In this document: piece by piece, positions 1 through 15,100 of the stretch | Layout: every line of letters begins with the position of its first letter | How positions within the stretch are numbered: position 1 is the stretch's first letter | Origin: Minisyncoccota bacterium | Lineage (GTDB): Bacteria > Patescibacteriota > Minisyncoccia > Phycocordibacterales > UBA918 | Assembly (NCBI GenBank): GCA_022841645.1 | Contig: JALHRC010000002.1 | Coordinates: forward strand, 1 to 36,845 | Direction: 5' to 3' | DNA length: 36,845 bases | Translations under genes and position numbers: made by a program | The notes under the pieces: model-generated | What the model was told of the DNA's origin: nothing | Databases searched by the model: none | Seen by the model: only the letters and a program-made list of their open reading frames with translations

Positions 1-7
1 TGTAAAG

Positions 8-28
8 TCTATTCTTAAATAGAATAGA
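8..28. repeat. Short inverted repeat upstream of the giant gene
   Basis: TCTATTCT (8-15) and AGAATAGA (21-28) are perfect 8-bp inverted arms around a 5-nt AT-only loop. It could be the tail of a terminator for a gene left of the window or an operator; no U-tract follows, so neither is secure. Confidence 0.35.
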
Positions 29-49
29 GCGTCCATCCACAGAAACGTG

Positions 50-82
50 CGACACACCTCCCATACATTGGGAGGTGTGTCG
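50..82. terminator. Strong 14-bp hairpin before the giant gene
   Basis: CGACACACCTCCCA (50-63) pairs perfectly with 69-82 around a 5-nt loop. A run of T does not follow, so it is an atypical intrinsic terminator for an upstream gene. It ends one base before a TATAAT box and therefore covers the place where a -35 box would lie. Confidence 0.5.
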
Positions 83-83
83 C

Positions 84-89
84 TATAAT
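84..89 (+). promoter_or_regulatory. Putative -10 box of the giant gene
   Basis: TATAAT matches the bacterial -10 consensus exactly. Transcription would start near 96, leaving about 16 nt before the GTG start at 112. No -35 is recognisable because the upstream sequence is the hairpin arm. Confidence 0.45.
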
Positions 90-111
90 TTAAAATAGCC
101 CCGCATTCTAT

Positions 112-3100
112 GTGAGTGCGTGGGTGGTGTATAACGTGAACGCTTTGCGAGTCTTTTATAAGACCAACTTTTGGTTGTTACTCGTGCCGTGTGTACTCGG
201 CGGTCTTTGGGTATACGCGACGGTAGATACGACTGTCTACACCACCACTGAGTTGGTGGTTATTCCCGGTATCGTTGAGACAACGGACTGGAAGGGTTTG
301 GATTCTGTTCTAATTCAAGACGTCGGAGAGTACGCACTACATCAAGATTTTAATATTCAAAACTCGGCCTCCCCAGAGCGTCTAGTATCTTCGCCGGCTC
401 TACCAGAGATAAATGACAATGAACCGGCGTTACCCGAAGGTGAAACTACAGGAGAAGCACGTGGGGATGAATTGCCAGCTGCTACCAGCGGTGATGGTGG
501 AGGTGGCGACACTTCCTCTCAGGTACCAGTAGTGTCTCCCGATAGCGAGGGGGGTGCAGGTCCATCGCCTGATAACGAGGAATTCACTGATGTTGTTTCT
601 GAGGAGAGTGCTGCGGAAGAATCAACTCCAGAGCCTGAGCCAGCTTCAAAACCAGAAGCTAGCGATGAATCTTCCACCACCGCCGAACCACAAGCGCGCA
701 GCACTCGAGCAGCAGAAATCGTGTGGGGTGTTTTTAGTGAGGCACGTGAGCGCTACCCACTGGCCCAGGAAGTAGAGGATACGCCACAAGAAACCGTGGA
801 GGTGACAGAAGAAGATTCTCCTTCAGATGAAGCGACAGAAGAAAGTGCTCTACTTGAGGAGACACAGGAAACGGAAGTAGAGCCGGTTGAAACGCTCGCC
901 CCGGGGGCTGATTCACTGCCTGACCCTGAGTCAGATGATGAGCTACTCGAAGAGGGAAGTGGCAACGAAGAGTCGTTGCCGACTACCTCAGAGGGTGTCG
1001 ATGAGCAGGATGTGACGTCGCCCGATCTTGGCACGGAAGTGGATGGTGAGACAGCCCAACTAGGGAATGGTGATGATGTCGCCTCTACGCTCGTGCCTTG
1101 CGAGGCCAGTGCCGATTGTTCTGCCTACGCATTGTCGTTTAGTGGGTTTACCCTACCTGAATTTGATAGTGCAAGCGTACTTGATGCAGCACAGCTAAGA
1201 CTTTCGTTGTCGGCAAAAGAGCGAGCTGGACAATCATATGAGGGACCACAGCGCTTCCGAGTCGAATACCGCTATGGATCTTCGAGCGATTACGCACTCG
1301 CCTCCGTCATTGAGGTGGATGATGAAGTGTCTAATAGTCTCAACGGCGGTTATTACCTGATAGGTTTTGGTACCCCACCTACACTGGCTGAACTGTCGGC
1401 ACTTCAGGTCCGAGTAGTGTATGAAGGAAATCTGGAGGCTATGGAAGCGGTTTATTTGGAGAGTATTTGGCTCGAGGTTACCGCCGGCAGCTTCTACGAG
1501 GATAGAACACTCGCTAGTACGACTGATGCCATTACCTATGAACGGTCTTTGGAAGCTCCGAAATTCCACGAGCTATATAATCCTGATATTGACGCCACGT
1601 TTAGTAGCCTGCCTTCTTTCACGTTGCGTTACGATCCGCAAGAAGGCTTTTTGCGGAGAGTGTTTACGGCACTTTTTAGCGAAAATGTCTATCGGGTTGA
1701 GCGTGTGCGACTCACCGACAGTGAGGGCGAGGTGGTCGACATTGCAATCGATACCGTATATCACGATGATACCACCTGGACGCTCCAGTTTAGGGAGCAA
1801 CCACAAAAGCTGCGTTCAGGTAAATATCGGTTTGAGGTAGTGGTAGGAGAGAACGACACCGAATACATCGACCACTTCGAATTCTACTGGGGTGTTTTGG
1901 CTGTAAACCCGACCAAGAGCATGTATACACCGGGTGAAGAGGTGCATCTTCACATGGCGGCGCTCACCGATAAGGGCGATACTATTTGTGATGCTAGCCT
2001 GACTCTCAAGATTATTGACCCCGAGCAAGCAGTGACCGAAGTGCCGATTGAACGCACAGGGGCTTGTGGCAAGAACAACGTCACCGATATTCCAGATTAC
2101 GTTGCACATTACACTGATACCAACAGTGAAGGGCGCTATGTGCTACAGCTCTCCCACTACAATCAGGGTGGGGAATTAGTGCACCTCATCGAAGATTCAT
2201 TTGAGGTACGACCCTTTGTTGCTTTTGACATTGAACGCACTGCGCCAACGCGTATCTACCCACTCGCACCGTACGATGTATCGATAGCTATTACCGCCAA
2301 CCATTCCTTTGCTGGCGATATTGTTGAAACTGTCCCGCGAGGCTTTGTTATTGTCGACGCCGGCGGTGCTAATGTGATTTCAAAGCCCGAGGTAACTGAG
2401 CTGGTGTGGAGTGACGTCACCCTGTCGGAGGGTGATTCACGTACCCTTAGCTACCGCTTTGATGCGCCGGATATTAGTCCCTATACCTACCTGCTCGGAC
2501 CGCTTGATATGGATGGATTTAGAGAGCTGCGTCACTGGCAAATTGCTTCTGACGCGCTCTCGGGGGTGGGGTGGTTTACCGCGACGCGGACTGTTAATAG
2601 CACGAATCTTAACAATGCACTCAGTCCCCTGCAGTGGAGCACATCAACGGTGGATGCTTACTACTATACGCACTCAACTAGTTCGAATTCTCATCAGGTA
2701 ACGTTGCGACAAGCGGGTGACTATTTACTGGCCGTGAATGTTCCAATGATTAGAACCGACGGCACGAACAGTCGTAGTCGGGTTGGCGTTGAAGTACGCG
2801 TTAATGGGGTGGCTGTTCCGGAGGGACTTGGGAGAAGTGGCTATATTCGAAACGCCAATAGCCATAGTGAATCCTCCTCGCATGTTAACTTTCTACTATC
2901 AGATGTTGCTGCCGATGATCTGCTTGAAGTGTACGTTGGTGGCGTGTCGGTGATTGAAACTACTGACATTGTAAATCCAAGTGGTGTCGCTAGCATGTTC
3001 TTGGAGTATGTAGGTGACACGAAAACAGTATTTTCTGCTACCACGACCCGTACCACAAATTCCACTAATCTTAATCAATCAACCGCCTACGCATTGCAGT

Positions 3101-6100
3101 GGACCGAGACTCGGCAGGATACTGGGTATGTGCACTCTGACTCGGTAAATCCTGAAAATATTACCCTCAGCGACTCCGGGACGTACCTCGTGCACATTAG
3201 TATCCCGCTTACAAATAGTACGGCAGATCACCAGGCCGTTCTCGGTCGCGTGCGCCTGGGTGGAGTGCAGGTGCCTGGTGGAGTGTTTGCTCAGGGATAC
3301 GCGCGACCCCTTGAAGATACCGATAGTGATGATGAGTCTTCAATCCATTGGACCGGTGTGGTTACTGCTACGACATCGAATCAAGTTTTGACAGTTACCA
3401 CTGAAAGTGAAGGAGCGGCGGGCACTACAACAGTTACGACTGGTTTTGTGGGATCGATCTACATAGAAAAACTTGCAACCACTGATACTTTGGTCTTGCG
3501 AGGAACAACCCTCTCGTCGGGGTCTGACTGGAGTCCTGCTGCGGCCACTGCTATTAACTTTAATAACCAAGTAATTATTGATAATAGTACCTACACCCAC
3601 TCCACCACAACGAACAGCCAAAATATTGTTGTGGACGAGGCGGGAAGCTACCTGCTTACCTTTAACGCGCCATTTAACGTTGCTACACAACACACCAATA
3701 CTCGAGTGACAGTTACGGTAAATGGTGTTGAGCGGACTGGTGCGCAAACAAAGCCAAATTACATACGAAACCAAGGAGGACACACTAACAGTTCTGGTCA
3801 GTTGGTATTCCTGCTCGAAGATGTTGCTGCGAGTGCCACTATTAACGTTCGTGTGCAGGAAGAGGCAGCAAATGCGACCCTTGCTTTGACAAGCGATGTT
3901 ATTGTGACACTGACGCAAAAAATTCAAAACAACGAGCGGCCAACGGCGCCAACTACATTTAATACTCCATTTAGTAATATTCGCTTTGCTTCGACAACCC
4001 CCTATTTTGATTTTGAAGCAGTTGACCCCGACGGCACATCTGATCTGACGTACGAGTTTCAAATTGGTACGTCGAGTGACTTCGTGGGGGCGATTACGCG
4101 CTATTCGACTTCTAGTACTGGTTTTTCAAACACAGCTTCTACTACCGACACCTCACCGTTCCGAGAAGACGACATGATTCGTTTTCAGCTGCAGCCAGCC
4201 GATGCTCTCACTGATCTCGCTACGTACTACTGGCGTGTGCGGGCCCGCGACGTTACTGGTTCTGGTGAATATGGTGACTGGTCAGTGACACAAAACCTAA
4301 CGGTCAATATGGCGTACGCAACTCCAAATTGGTATCAGTCGCTCACTGGTCAGTTTGATGGCAACAGTTTTGTTGGTACCGTTTCAAGTGGCAATGACAA
4401 CGTGCAGGTTGACGCAGCAATAAATGACGACATTATGGCGGTGTATGCAGAGGGGACAGTGGCTACCCCACGTTTTCGCATTTGGAATGGGACCAGTTGG
4501 GGAGTGGAAGGTAATGCGGTAGCCGTATCAAATACCATCAACTGGGTTGAAACTGCTGCTGGTGTCAGTCGTGACGAATACGTACTTGTTACTCTTGATC
4601 AGTCCAATGACGCCTACGCGCAGGTGTACAGCGCTTCCACCAGCGCTTGGGGGAGTCAGGTGGTGCTTTCGGACGTCGTAGTGAGTTCAGTCTACCGTGG
4701 GGTAGCGGTAGCGTATGAAAGTGTGTCTGGTGATGCAATGGCAATTTCCTGTACCAACAGTCCCGACCCGGTATTCCGCATCTGGAATGGTACGAGCTGG
4801 AGCGCGACGAGTACTCTCGATGTTTCCTCACTCAACAACTGTAACTACATTCAAGTCGCTTCGGACCCAGTGTCTGACGAAATTATTGTAGTGGTGCGCG
4901 ATACTGGGACGCAGTATGAGGCATGGGTGTGGGACGGCTCAACATGGATCGCCAATAGAATCATTGGGGTTCCGGCGGCAGTCGCTGTTGAAGGTATGGC
5001 TGTTGCATATGAGTCATCAGGCAATCAAGCACTGATCACTGTGTCCAATGGAACAGCTGCCAGTTTCCTCTACACTACCTGGAACGGGCTTGAGTTTAGC
5101 ACCAACGTCCCGCAATCAATTGGCAATGATTTCATGTTTGCTAATCTCGAAAGTGACCCGGCCTCAGATGCGTTAGTTCTATGCTACGTTGATGCTGATA
5201 CGGATATCGGTGTATTGCGCTGGGATGGTGGGGTTTGGAGCACTTCCTTCCAAGAACTAACCGGAACTGGAAACGCTAACACTGCGCGTCCGGTCGACTG
5301 TACTTTTGAAACATTCGCTGGCCGAAGTGGGTATGCCATTGCCCCTTATTCTGATACGGGGGTTGATGGTGATTATCATGCCACCTCCCCGACGTCGACC
5401 TGGACCACAAATCTCTCTGGATCAAACATCAACGATGCGCTTTGGGTGCAGAGTGAGCGGGCAGGTGATGGGCTTGTCATGACATTTCACTACGATGATG
5501 AGAATGACCGAATTGATGCGACCTACTGGAATGGTTCGAGCTGGTCCACAAGTGAAACCCTCGAAGCGGCTCTCCCTGCAGCTGGTGTCTATGAGGCGAT
5601 GTCACTGAGTGCAAAGCGTTTCCAGTTTACTCAGGGTTCGGTACAAACTCCACCGATTTCGTTTTCGTTCGTGCCCAATCAGCCGCGCTGGGGAGACATC
5701 ACCTTTTCAACCACAGAACCTTTTGGGACTGACGTAAAGGTTCGGGTACGCTACACCGCAACGACGACGTGTGATAGTTACATACCAAATGGAGCGCTTT
5801 CGGGAAATGGTAGTGGCTTTGACGTCACCCAGTCACCGATTGATCTTACTGGACTTTCAACTACTACCTACGGACAAATATGTTTGGAGGCTACGCTAAC
5901 GATACAGGGGAGTGCATCGGCTGGTCTCGACGAATGGACCCTTTCGTGGGTGCGTGAGCCACGGTTAGTTCAAAATAATTATCGGTGGTACGTCAATGGG
6001 AGTTTCCTCACCCCAACTGACCCGTGGCCCTCAGGGATCACCGATCTAGCTCTAAACACACCTCTCGATTCAACCGTAGCACTTAGTGTAGATGAGGCAA

Positions 6101-9100
6101 TACGTTTGCGTATCTCACTTCAGGGGCTTAATGTGGCGCTACCTACCAGTACAGAACGCTTTAAGTTGCAGTACGCTGAGGGCCTTACTTGTAGCCCTTC
6201 GCTCTCTTGGGCCGATGTTGGTAGCCCAGCTTCTACTACGGCCCTGTTCCGCGGGGTTGAGAATTCGATTGTTGGTAGTGATTGGTACAGTGCCGCATGG
6301 CCGCGTCGCGTCAAAATCACCGTTGACGACTCGGTGGTTGAAGATGACGTAACAAATTTTCCGGTATATCTCGACCTTTCGGTACTGCCGGCTGCTTTCT
6401 TTGATTCCGTTCAGAGTGACGGCGATGATATTCGGATTACTACTTCTGACGGAGTTACCGAACTACCGTACGAGCTCGTTTCGATAAATACTGGTACGGA
6501 TACCGGAGAACTTCATTTTAAGGCCACCATGGGGTCAACAACCGATAGTGAGTTTTATATTTACTACGGAAACGGCAGTGCGAGTGGTTACGCAGCGAGT
6601 GCTACCTACGGCGCTCAAAATGTCTGGACCAACAGCTACTCGATGCGCCATGCCCTGGACGATAACCCCACGACCGCCAGTCCGCAATTCCGCGATAGTA
6701 CCAGTAACAGCAACGACGCTGTTGCTTACTCGGGCATGACGGCCGGTGACGTTGTGGCGGGAAAGATTGGCAGTGCCATTGATCTCGATGGCAATGATGG
6801 CGGTACGTTTGAAACAGCACTAGCTTTTGCTGGGCAGTTTACCGCTTCGATGTGGTGGCGTGCCTCAACGACTGGTGGTGGGGACGGCAATGGTTTTGCA
6901 ATTGCCGGACCGGCGGGTGCGAATGAAAAAATGGGTCCGTGGAATACACCCGAGGGTACTGTCTTTGTGCGCACCAGTACTGCATCATCGGATAATACTG
7001 CGACTCATCCCGCGGACCGAACATGGACATATGTAGTGCTTACTCGTGACAGCAGTAACGTCGTACGACTCTTCCTAAATGGCACGACTACTACACTCTA
7101 TGGCGGAGCGGCCCAAACTGGCACGTCTGATTGGATTAACTTCGGCGGCGAAACTACCCAAGGCTTTGAAGGGCAACTTGACGAACTGCGTTTTGCGACA
7201 ACTCGACGTAGCGCGGGGTGGATTTCTACTGAATACAATAATCAATCCAACCCTCAGGGATTCTTTTCGGTATCTGCAGAAGAGCTTATTGGTGATGGCC
7301 GACGGCTTCCTAGTACTGTGCTAACGGGCTCTGATTATCGCGATACTTACGAAGAAGAGAATCCTACTCAACTAAACCAAAACCAAATTGAAGTCGGCAG
7401 CGACGCGGAGTGGGACTTTGTGCTGGAGAATCACGCCGCCCTCCCAAACACCAACTATTGCTTCCGGCTTGTATATGATGACGGGGCTACCTTCAATACG
7501 TACACTAATTACCCGCGGCTCATTACCAATTCGCCACCGCTTACTCCAATAGTAAGTGCGCCGTTTGACAACGAACGACTGGCTTCCACCACCCCATGGT
7601 TTGACTTTGCGGCTGATGATGAGCTCGAAGACCTCGTCTCGTACGAAATAGAAATTGACGATTCGGCTGATTTTAGTTCCCCGGTAGTGGCTCGTAATTC
7701 AGTTGACCACTTTGCACTCTTCACTAACATTGCTAGTCCATCCGAACGTAGTCAATACACGAGCGGCCAAACTATTCGTTTTATTCCCGCTACAGCGCTC
7801 TCCAATAATACGACTTACTGGTGGCGAGTGCGGGGTCGTGATGATTTTGGTTCCAACACGTTTGGTCCATGGTCGACACCACAGAGTGTCACGGTTGCTA
7901 CGGGTACAACTATTACCACTTGGTTCCAGACGACCGGTGAACAGTTTTTGACTAACGAATTAGCCGACGGATCGGTTTCAACGAGTACAAACGATGTGGG
8001 TATAGCGAGTGGTTTTACCATCGCTACTATAACGTCAACAGTCATCGACTACGACGATCGTGATACTGGTAATGCTTGGGGTGAACTGTCTTGGACTGAT
8101 AACGAGTCGTCGGGGGTGATTGATTATTATGTTGAATACAATACTGGCGGTGGAGTCTACGCGCTCGTGCCCGACAGTGCCCTTCCTGGGAATAGTAGCG
8201 GCTTTAATACGTCTCCGATTTCGCTCATTGGACTTAATACTACAACGTACAATGAGCTTCGGATTCGTGCCGTACTTTCCGGCAATAGCACGCTACCACG
8301 TCTTTTGGATTGGACAGTCACCTGGGGGCTGACGATTGAGGCGCCGATACGAGTGCGACCCTTTGATAATGAAAAGGTTGCAACTACTACACCCGCTTTT
8401 ACCTTCTATACGAGTGACCCGCAGGCACAAGACTTGCAGTACGAACTTCAGCTATCCAGTTCTAATAGTTTCACTTCGTCGACCACATTTCTTTCTGGTG
8501 TAGACGCTGGGTTCACCAACACCGCCTCTTCAACTGATACTTCGCCGTATCTGAGCGGTAACACCATTCGATACCGAGCACAGTCGCCACTAACAAACGG
8601 CTTGACCTACTGGTGGCGCGTCCGAGCCCGAGATCCGGGTGGTTCAAATACCTGGAGTGAGTATTCTGAGCCGCAGAGCTTTACCATCGACACTGCACTC
8701 TCAGTATCAGCGTGGTTCCAGACGACGGGTGAGCAGTTTTTGACTGGTGACACCGCTGATGTTGAAGCAACCGCTGGAGCGGCTCAAATCACCTCTACCA
8801 TCAGCGAAGTTCTGATGGCCTACGGTGAGGGGACAGGTCAAGCCCCGCGGTATCGAATCTGGGACGGTACCGCATGGGGCAGTGCCGGTACGGCTGAAAG
8901 CGTCGGTGCGCAAGTGCGGTACACCAGACTAAAGGCGTCACCAACTAGACCAGAGTATGCACTGGGAACTACCGGCACCGACAATGATGTCAATGTCCAA
9001 ATTTATAATAGCGATAGCGATACCTGGGGCAATGTACTTGAACTCCATAACAACGTTGTTGATCCGGAAAAACGAGCATTTGATCTAGCATACGAGACGG

Positions 9101-12100
9101 ACTCGGGTGATCTGTTGGCCGTTTCGTGTTTTGGTACAGACGCAGTTTCCGCAATTTGGAACGGTACCTCCTGGTCGGCGACAAGCTCAATTAATTTGGT
9201 GAACACAAACAACTGTGAATGGGTACTGATGGCATCTGATCCAACGAGCGACGAGATCATTGCGGTATTCCGTCACACGGTAGCGGCTGGCGTAGACTAC
9301 GAGGCGCGGGTATGGAATGGTTCGTCTTGGACCAGTACCACCACCCTCGGTGATTTGGTTGAAAACGCCTCAGAGGGTATGGCTCTGGCGTATGAGGAGT
9401 CTGGTAATCAGGCGGTGCTCGTGATGTCAACGAGCTCGGTAACGCAAGCAACGGCCCTCTACTTCACGACTTGGAACGGGAGTGCGTGGAGTACTCCCAC
9501 CAGTAGTGATCTGGGGGACCACATTGAGTTTGCTACGTTGCGCGCCGATGTTGGCACCGACCGCTTGGCATTGTGTTACAACGACAACGACAACGATGGT
9601 GGGTTTAAGTTGTGGGATGGTTCGGCGTGGCAAAGTTCGTTTACCGAAGTCGAGCCTGCCGATGTTAACGATCGTACGGGTCGACCGGTCGACTGCGCCT
9701 TTGAAACAACGGCCGGCCTCGATGGCGACCTTATCGTGGCCTACTCCGACACCTTGAATGTGTTCTACCGTGTCCATAACAGCAGTACGAGCGCAGAATT
9801 TGCCGTAACTACACTCACTGACTCATTTGAGCTCGAAATGGTGCGCGGTGGCAACGGTACACTGCATCTATCTGCGTACGATGACGCCGCAGCGACCGGA
9901 GACGACATCAATGCTACGTACCGTAATGGCGGGTCGTGGAATTCGCCTACCAGCATCACACTCAATTCATCGCTTGACGGTAACACGCCGTACATTGGCG
10001 GGTCGAGTATGGCTGCGCAAATATATCCGAACTTTGTTAGCGGCTCGATCCGGTCGACAGCGATTGACTTTAATGACGGTGATGGGCCACGCTGGGAGTC
10101 AGTATCATGGAACGATACGACACCAGGTGCGAGTACGATTGAATACCGAGTGTACTACCTCGCTTCCACTTCTCAGTATGCCCTGATTCCCGATAGTGCT
10201 TTGCCGGGTAATAGCGCCGGCTTCACCACCAGTCCAATCGACATCTCGGCACTTGACCGCACGGTGTATGAGGTACTCAAGCTCGATGCACAATTTATCT
10301 GTGATGCTGGTGACTGTCCTACGTTAAACGATTGGACGGTGGCTTGGGCCGAGGGCATCACCGTCTCTGGAGTAGCTCGTGAGTTTGACGGGATAGCCAC
10401 TACCACCTCCGGAACCGTTGCTGTCGCAGTAAATGGCGAGTTACAAGTCGGTAAAACCGGCAGCATCACCGCTTCAGGAACGTGGTCAATCGCCAACGTG
10501 ACTGCGTTTGCTGGTGACGCACTGACGGTGTGGGTCGATGGCGCAACGGATGCCAACGAAGCGGTCGCGGTCACTACCTACGATGGCATTGGTAATGCAA
10601 GCAACCTGGAATTAACCAAGCGTCACCTCACCATTGGAAGTGACGATAGTGCTACCACCACGAACGCAGGGTTTGCCGGTTACGATAATGCGGACGATGA
10701 AGACATATTCTTTACGGTAGGAGTAGGCAACGCTTTGGTTGTGTGTGCTGAAGCAGTGTGTGCTGATGGTCGTCTCAAGATTCGCAGTGGTGCCATCTAC
10801 CAACCTGATGCTGCCGTGACCACCCACGACTTCAGTAATTTTGGAACGTTTAGACCCGCCTCAACGACAGTACGGGTCTCGGGCTCCTGGAGTCAACAGG
10901 GAAGCTTTGTTGAAGACACGTCAACGATCATCTTTACCGCCACTTCAGGAGCTGAATCAATAACGGCAACTGGCACGACTGCCCAATTTTATAATTTGAG
11001 CATCGGTGAATCAGGCAGTAGCACCGGCACGCACAATCTCACTCAGGCGCTGAGTGTTCTAAATACACTGAATATCGCAAATGGTACGTTGTCGCGCGGA
11101 ACATCAAGTATCAGCATTTCTGGCAACTTCACTATTGGTGTTGGCGGCAATATGTCGGGACTTGGAACCACCACGTTTACTGGTTCAGGTAGTCATACCT
11201 GGAGTGACGCGAAGGCGACCAGTACGAATGTCGGTTATGCCGTGATTGATGGGACTGCCAAGACTATTACGCTTGGGGGTAGCGTGGCTGCTCAGTCCGT
11301 CACGATTGGTAGTGACGATACATTCAATGCGTCAGGTTCAGGCTACAACATTACGGTGTATGGTGGCTGGATTAATAATAATTCCTTTATCCCCCAAAGT
11401 GGGACGGTTACGTTTGCTGGTACTTCTTCAGCCGTAATTGCTCGCGGTACCTCAGCCTTTAACAATCTGACATTTAATGGTGCGGGCGGGTCGTGGTCCT
11501 TCTCAACGTCGACACTCGTACTCAATGGTTCCTTGACTATTGCGACAGGAACAGTAACGCTACCTACCGGCACAACCACGATCGCGGGCTCGTTTACCAA
11601 TTCCGGTGGCACGTTCCTTCACAATAATGGTGAGGTACGCATGACTTCGACGGTCGCTGGGCGGACTATTTTACAAAACGGCACGGTCTTCAATAATGCC
11701 TTTTATGATCTTGTTTTCACTGGTTCAGGGTCATGGACGTATAGCGGCACTGGTACCACCTCACGACATATGCGCATCACTGCCGGCACTGTAACCTTCC
11801 CTGGTAGTACGCTCACGGTTGGTGGAGATCTACTTACTTCTGGTTCAGGTGCCTTTGCGCACAATAATGGTGAGGTTATCTTGTTGGTACAAGATAGTAA
11901 TAGTGTTACGACTAATGGGTCATCGTTTAACCATGTACGTACGCGAGGTGCGGCGTCAGGTTCGTGGTACAACGATGCCTGGGACTACCGAATTCCAATT
12001 ACGATTCAAGAGGCACAGATTGATGGCGACCTCAGTAACTTCCCGGTCTACCTCAACTTGGATGACTTACCAAGCGGCTTCTGGTCGGCAGTGCAAGGAG

Positions 12101-15100
12101 ATGGTGATGATTTGCGCGTTACCCAGAGTGATGGCGTAACAGAAGTGCCGATTGAGCTGGTTTCGATTAATACTGGCACTACTGATGGCGAATTTTACTT
12201 CCGAGCCACTACACTTTCTTCGACCACGAACAGCACATACTATTTGTACTACGGTAATGGGTCGGCTAGTGCGTATGCGTCAACTAGTGCCTTTGGTGCT
12301 CGTAATGTCTGGAGTAGCAATTATCGAGTAGTTGCGCACTCAGGCGATCTCACCACTGCCACCATCCTTAACAGCGCAATGGCGACGAGCGGCACTAAAA
12401 CTAGTGCTGGGAACCCAGCCGTCACCACGAGTGGTCGAGTGGGGAGTGCACAAGACTTTAGTACTGACTCGGTGCAGTTTGCTGGTAATGTCGTAGAGAA
12501 TCAGAATCAGTACAGCGTGTCGATGTGGTTTAACGCTGACGCGTTGACGGGTGGTAATGCTGATGAACAGAGCTTCGGGCGTTCGCTGTATGGTATTTCA
12601 GCGTCAGGCGCACCGTACCAATGGCTGCGGGTAGGAGGTACAGCAAACCCTGACGAACTTACTCTTTGTGCTTACACGAACAGTACCACCTGTAATGTCT
12701 CGACTGGAGCTGACGTAGTGACGGGTACGTGGTATCACGTGTCAGTCAACGCCGTTGACGCGGGTGCCACCACACTACGTGTCAATGGAGTGGAGCGGCT
12801 TTCCTTTACCAATCCTGGGGATGGAACTGTCAGTGCCAACTTTACACTTAGTGACCTACGTCCCACCCGCGGTATTAACTGGGACGGTCGAATTGACGAA
12901 GTTCGGGTCGCCAATGTAACGCGTAGCAATGCCTGGCGTGACGCTGAGTACCGAAACATCGCTACCACCTCTACGTTCTATAGTGTCGGTGCAGCCGAGG
13001 CGTCACGAGCGCGTAATTTTAGTGATGCCACTGTAACAATGCTAGGTAACTTTGTTCTTGAAAGCGGCGGTGACGCACTCTTGCCAGCGGGCACCTTGAG
13101 CGTCGGTGGCTCATTTGATAACGACGCAACCTTCGACGCCCGTGGCGGCACGGTTCGATTTAACTCAACAGCGGGTGCTGAAACTATTGCGGCGGGTACC
13201 ACCTCACCGTTTGCCACCCTAGAATTTAATAGTGCGACAGGAGATTTCACTCTTACCGAAAACGCTACCGCAACAGTCGCGGTCAATCTGACCAATGCCG
13301 CCCAATTTACGCTTCAAAGTAGTCGGGCGCTTACGGCACTGGGTACATTTACCAATGCTGCCAGTGGAACCATCACGACCTGGACCGGGTCACTCTTGGT
13401 GCTTGGTAGTGGTAGCTCTACGACCCTCAACGCGAAGACACACGGCGGTGATAGCTACGGTACGTTGCGCGCCGCGTCTTCGACACTGGTGCGCATGTGG
13501 AATTCGCAAGCGACCACGTACCAAACCGAAGGGGCTACTGGCGCGATTTATTCCCAAGACCATGCAGCCGTCGATGGTGATCTCTACATTTATGGTAACT
13601 ACGCACGAACGACCGGAACTGAACATTGGAGCTATGCGACTGATTTCGATGGTACGGCGCTTGGTACCTCTACGAGTCGACAAGTGGACGTTAGAATTGC
13701 CTCTAGTTCATCGGTAGTAGTTGCCACCTCAACCCTGTCGGTGGTTGGAGTGGCTACTGCCTCGACAACTGTTGCCGCACAAAGTGGTGCGTACACACTC
13801 CGTGCGAGTCTGGCGACAGTCACGGCGCAATATTTTAGTGTGTCAGATACCGACAATAGTGGCCTCCAACTTACTGCTTCAACAACACTTGCTACCTTTA
13901 CCGACGGCGCGTTTACCGTAACTCCGCTTCGTACTGGCATATCGGTTGATGGGGCCACTGTAAATCGCAACGCCAGTGGGCAGTTCTTCCGCATATCGTT
14001 TAGCACGACCACCCCGGGGCTGGCGAGTAACGTCACGCTTACAAGCTCATCATCAAATTTCATTTGGTTTAGACAAGGTAGTGGTAATCTCTACGGTGAG
14101 GCGTTCGATGCTGGAGACGACAATCCGGGTTCGCTCCGCTTCGATGACTCGTCGTACCTTATTACTGTGTCGGGTACGGTGTACAGTGACGACGGCACAA
14201 CGACCATGGGTGCTCCGGTATGTAATGGAACAACACCTAATGTACGGATAATCGTAGATGGTGGCAGCTATGCTTCGTCTACTCCCTGTAACGCTAGCAC
14301 GGGGGCGTACAGCTTCCCGAGTGTGGCGTACGTTGGTGATCCAAAAGTGGTGGTATTCCTTGATCTTGGTAGCACCACGCAGCGGGCGGCCACATTCTCT
14401 AAGACACTTACCACCAACGTGACCAATATGCACATCTATGGCAATCGGCTAATTGTGCGTCACGAGGACACGGCAGCGCTTACCATTACTGACTTGGCTA
14501 ATTACGATAACGATAACGAAGCCGACCTGCCTTATATTGCAACCACTGGAGCCACCAACACCCTCACTGTTTTGCCGCTGACTGAACTATATGTTTGGAA
14601 CGGGAAGACTTTTGCGCCGGGTGGCAATGTGACACTTGCGGGCAACGGTAATAGCAATGGCTACGAAGGTACGCTGCAGCTTGGTGCAAACGCAGCATTT
14701 ACTGCTACAGGAACCGAAACCCACACGTTGGCTGGACGTTTGGTGCTGGGTTCGCTTGCAACCATTACCCCTGCTTCATCAACTATAGTTTTCAATGCGA
14801 CAACCAGTGGTAAAAGTATCACGGGTACCAGCACGATAGCTTTCAACCGCCTACAATTTAACGGCGTGGGCGGTACGTGGAATATCGGCGCCAATCTGCT
14901 GGTGTATGAAAATATGTACATTGATAACGGAATTGTGACCGGTACCGGCAGCCTCACGCTGCCGTGGGGTAGTCTTCTCGGTAATGGCACGCTCTCACTC
15001 GGCGGCGGCACTGTGCATCTCTATCGAACCAATACGCTTGGTGGTACCTCACCGTGGACGTTTAACAATCTCACCCTTGGTAACGGATCGGTTGTTGGTA

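Noticed and set aside
1421-1840. Various 60-140-aa plus-strand ORFs inside the giant gene (e.g. 1421-1840, 11819-12139, 13295-13717)
   Set aside because: They lie wholly inside the continuous 7008-codon frame and have low-complexity, Arg/Leu-rich out-of-frame composition.
3340-4062. 240-aa minus-strand ORF inside the giant gene
   Set aside because: It is a shadow of the beta-repeat coding frame; it shows no domain, no signal peptide and no promoter.
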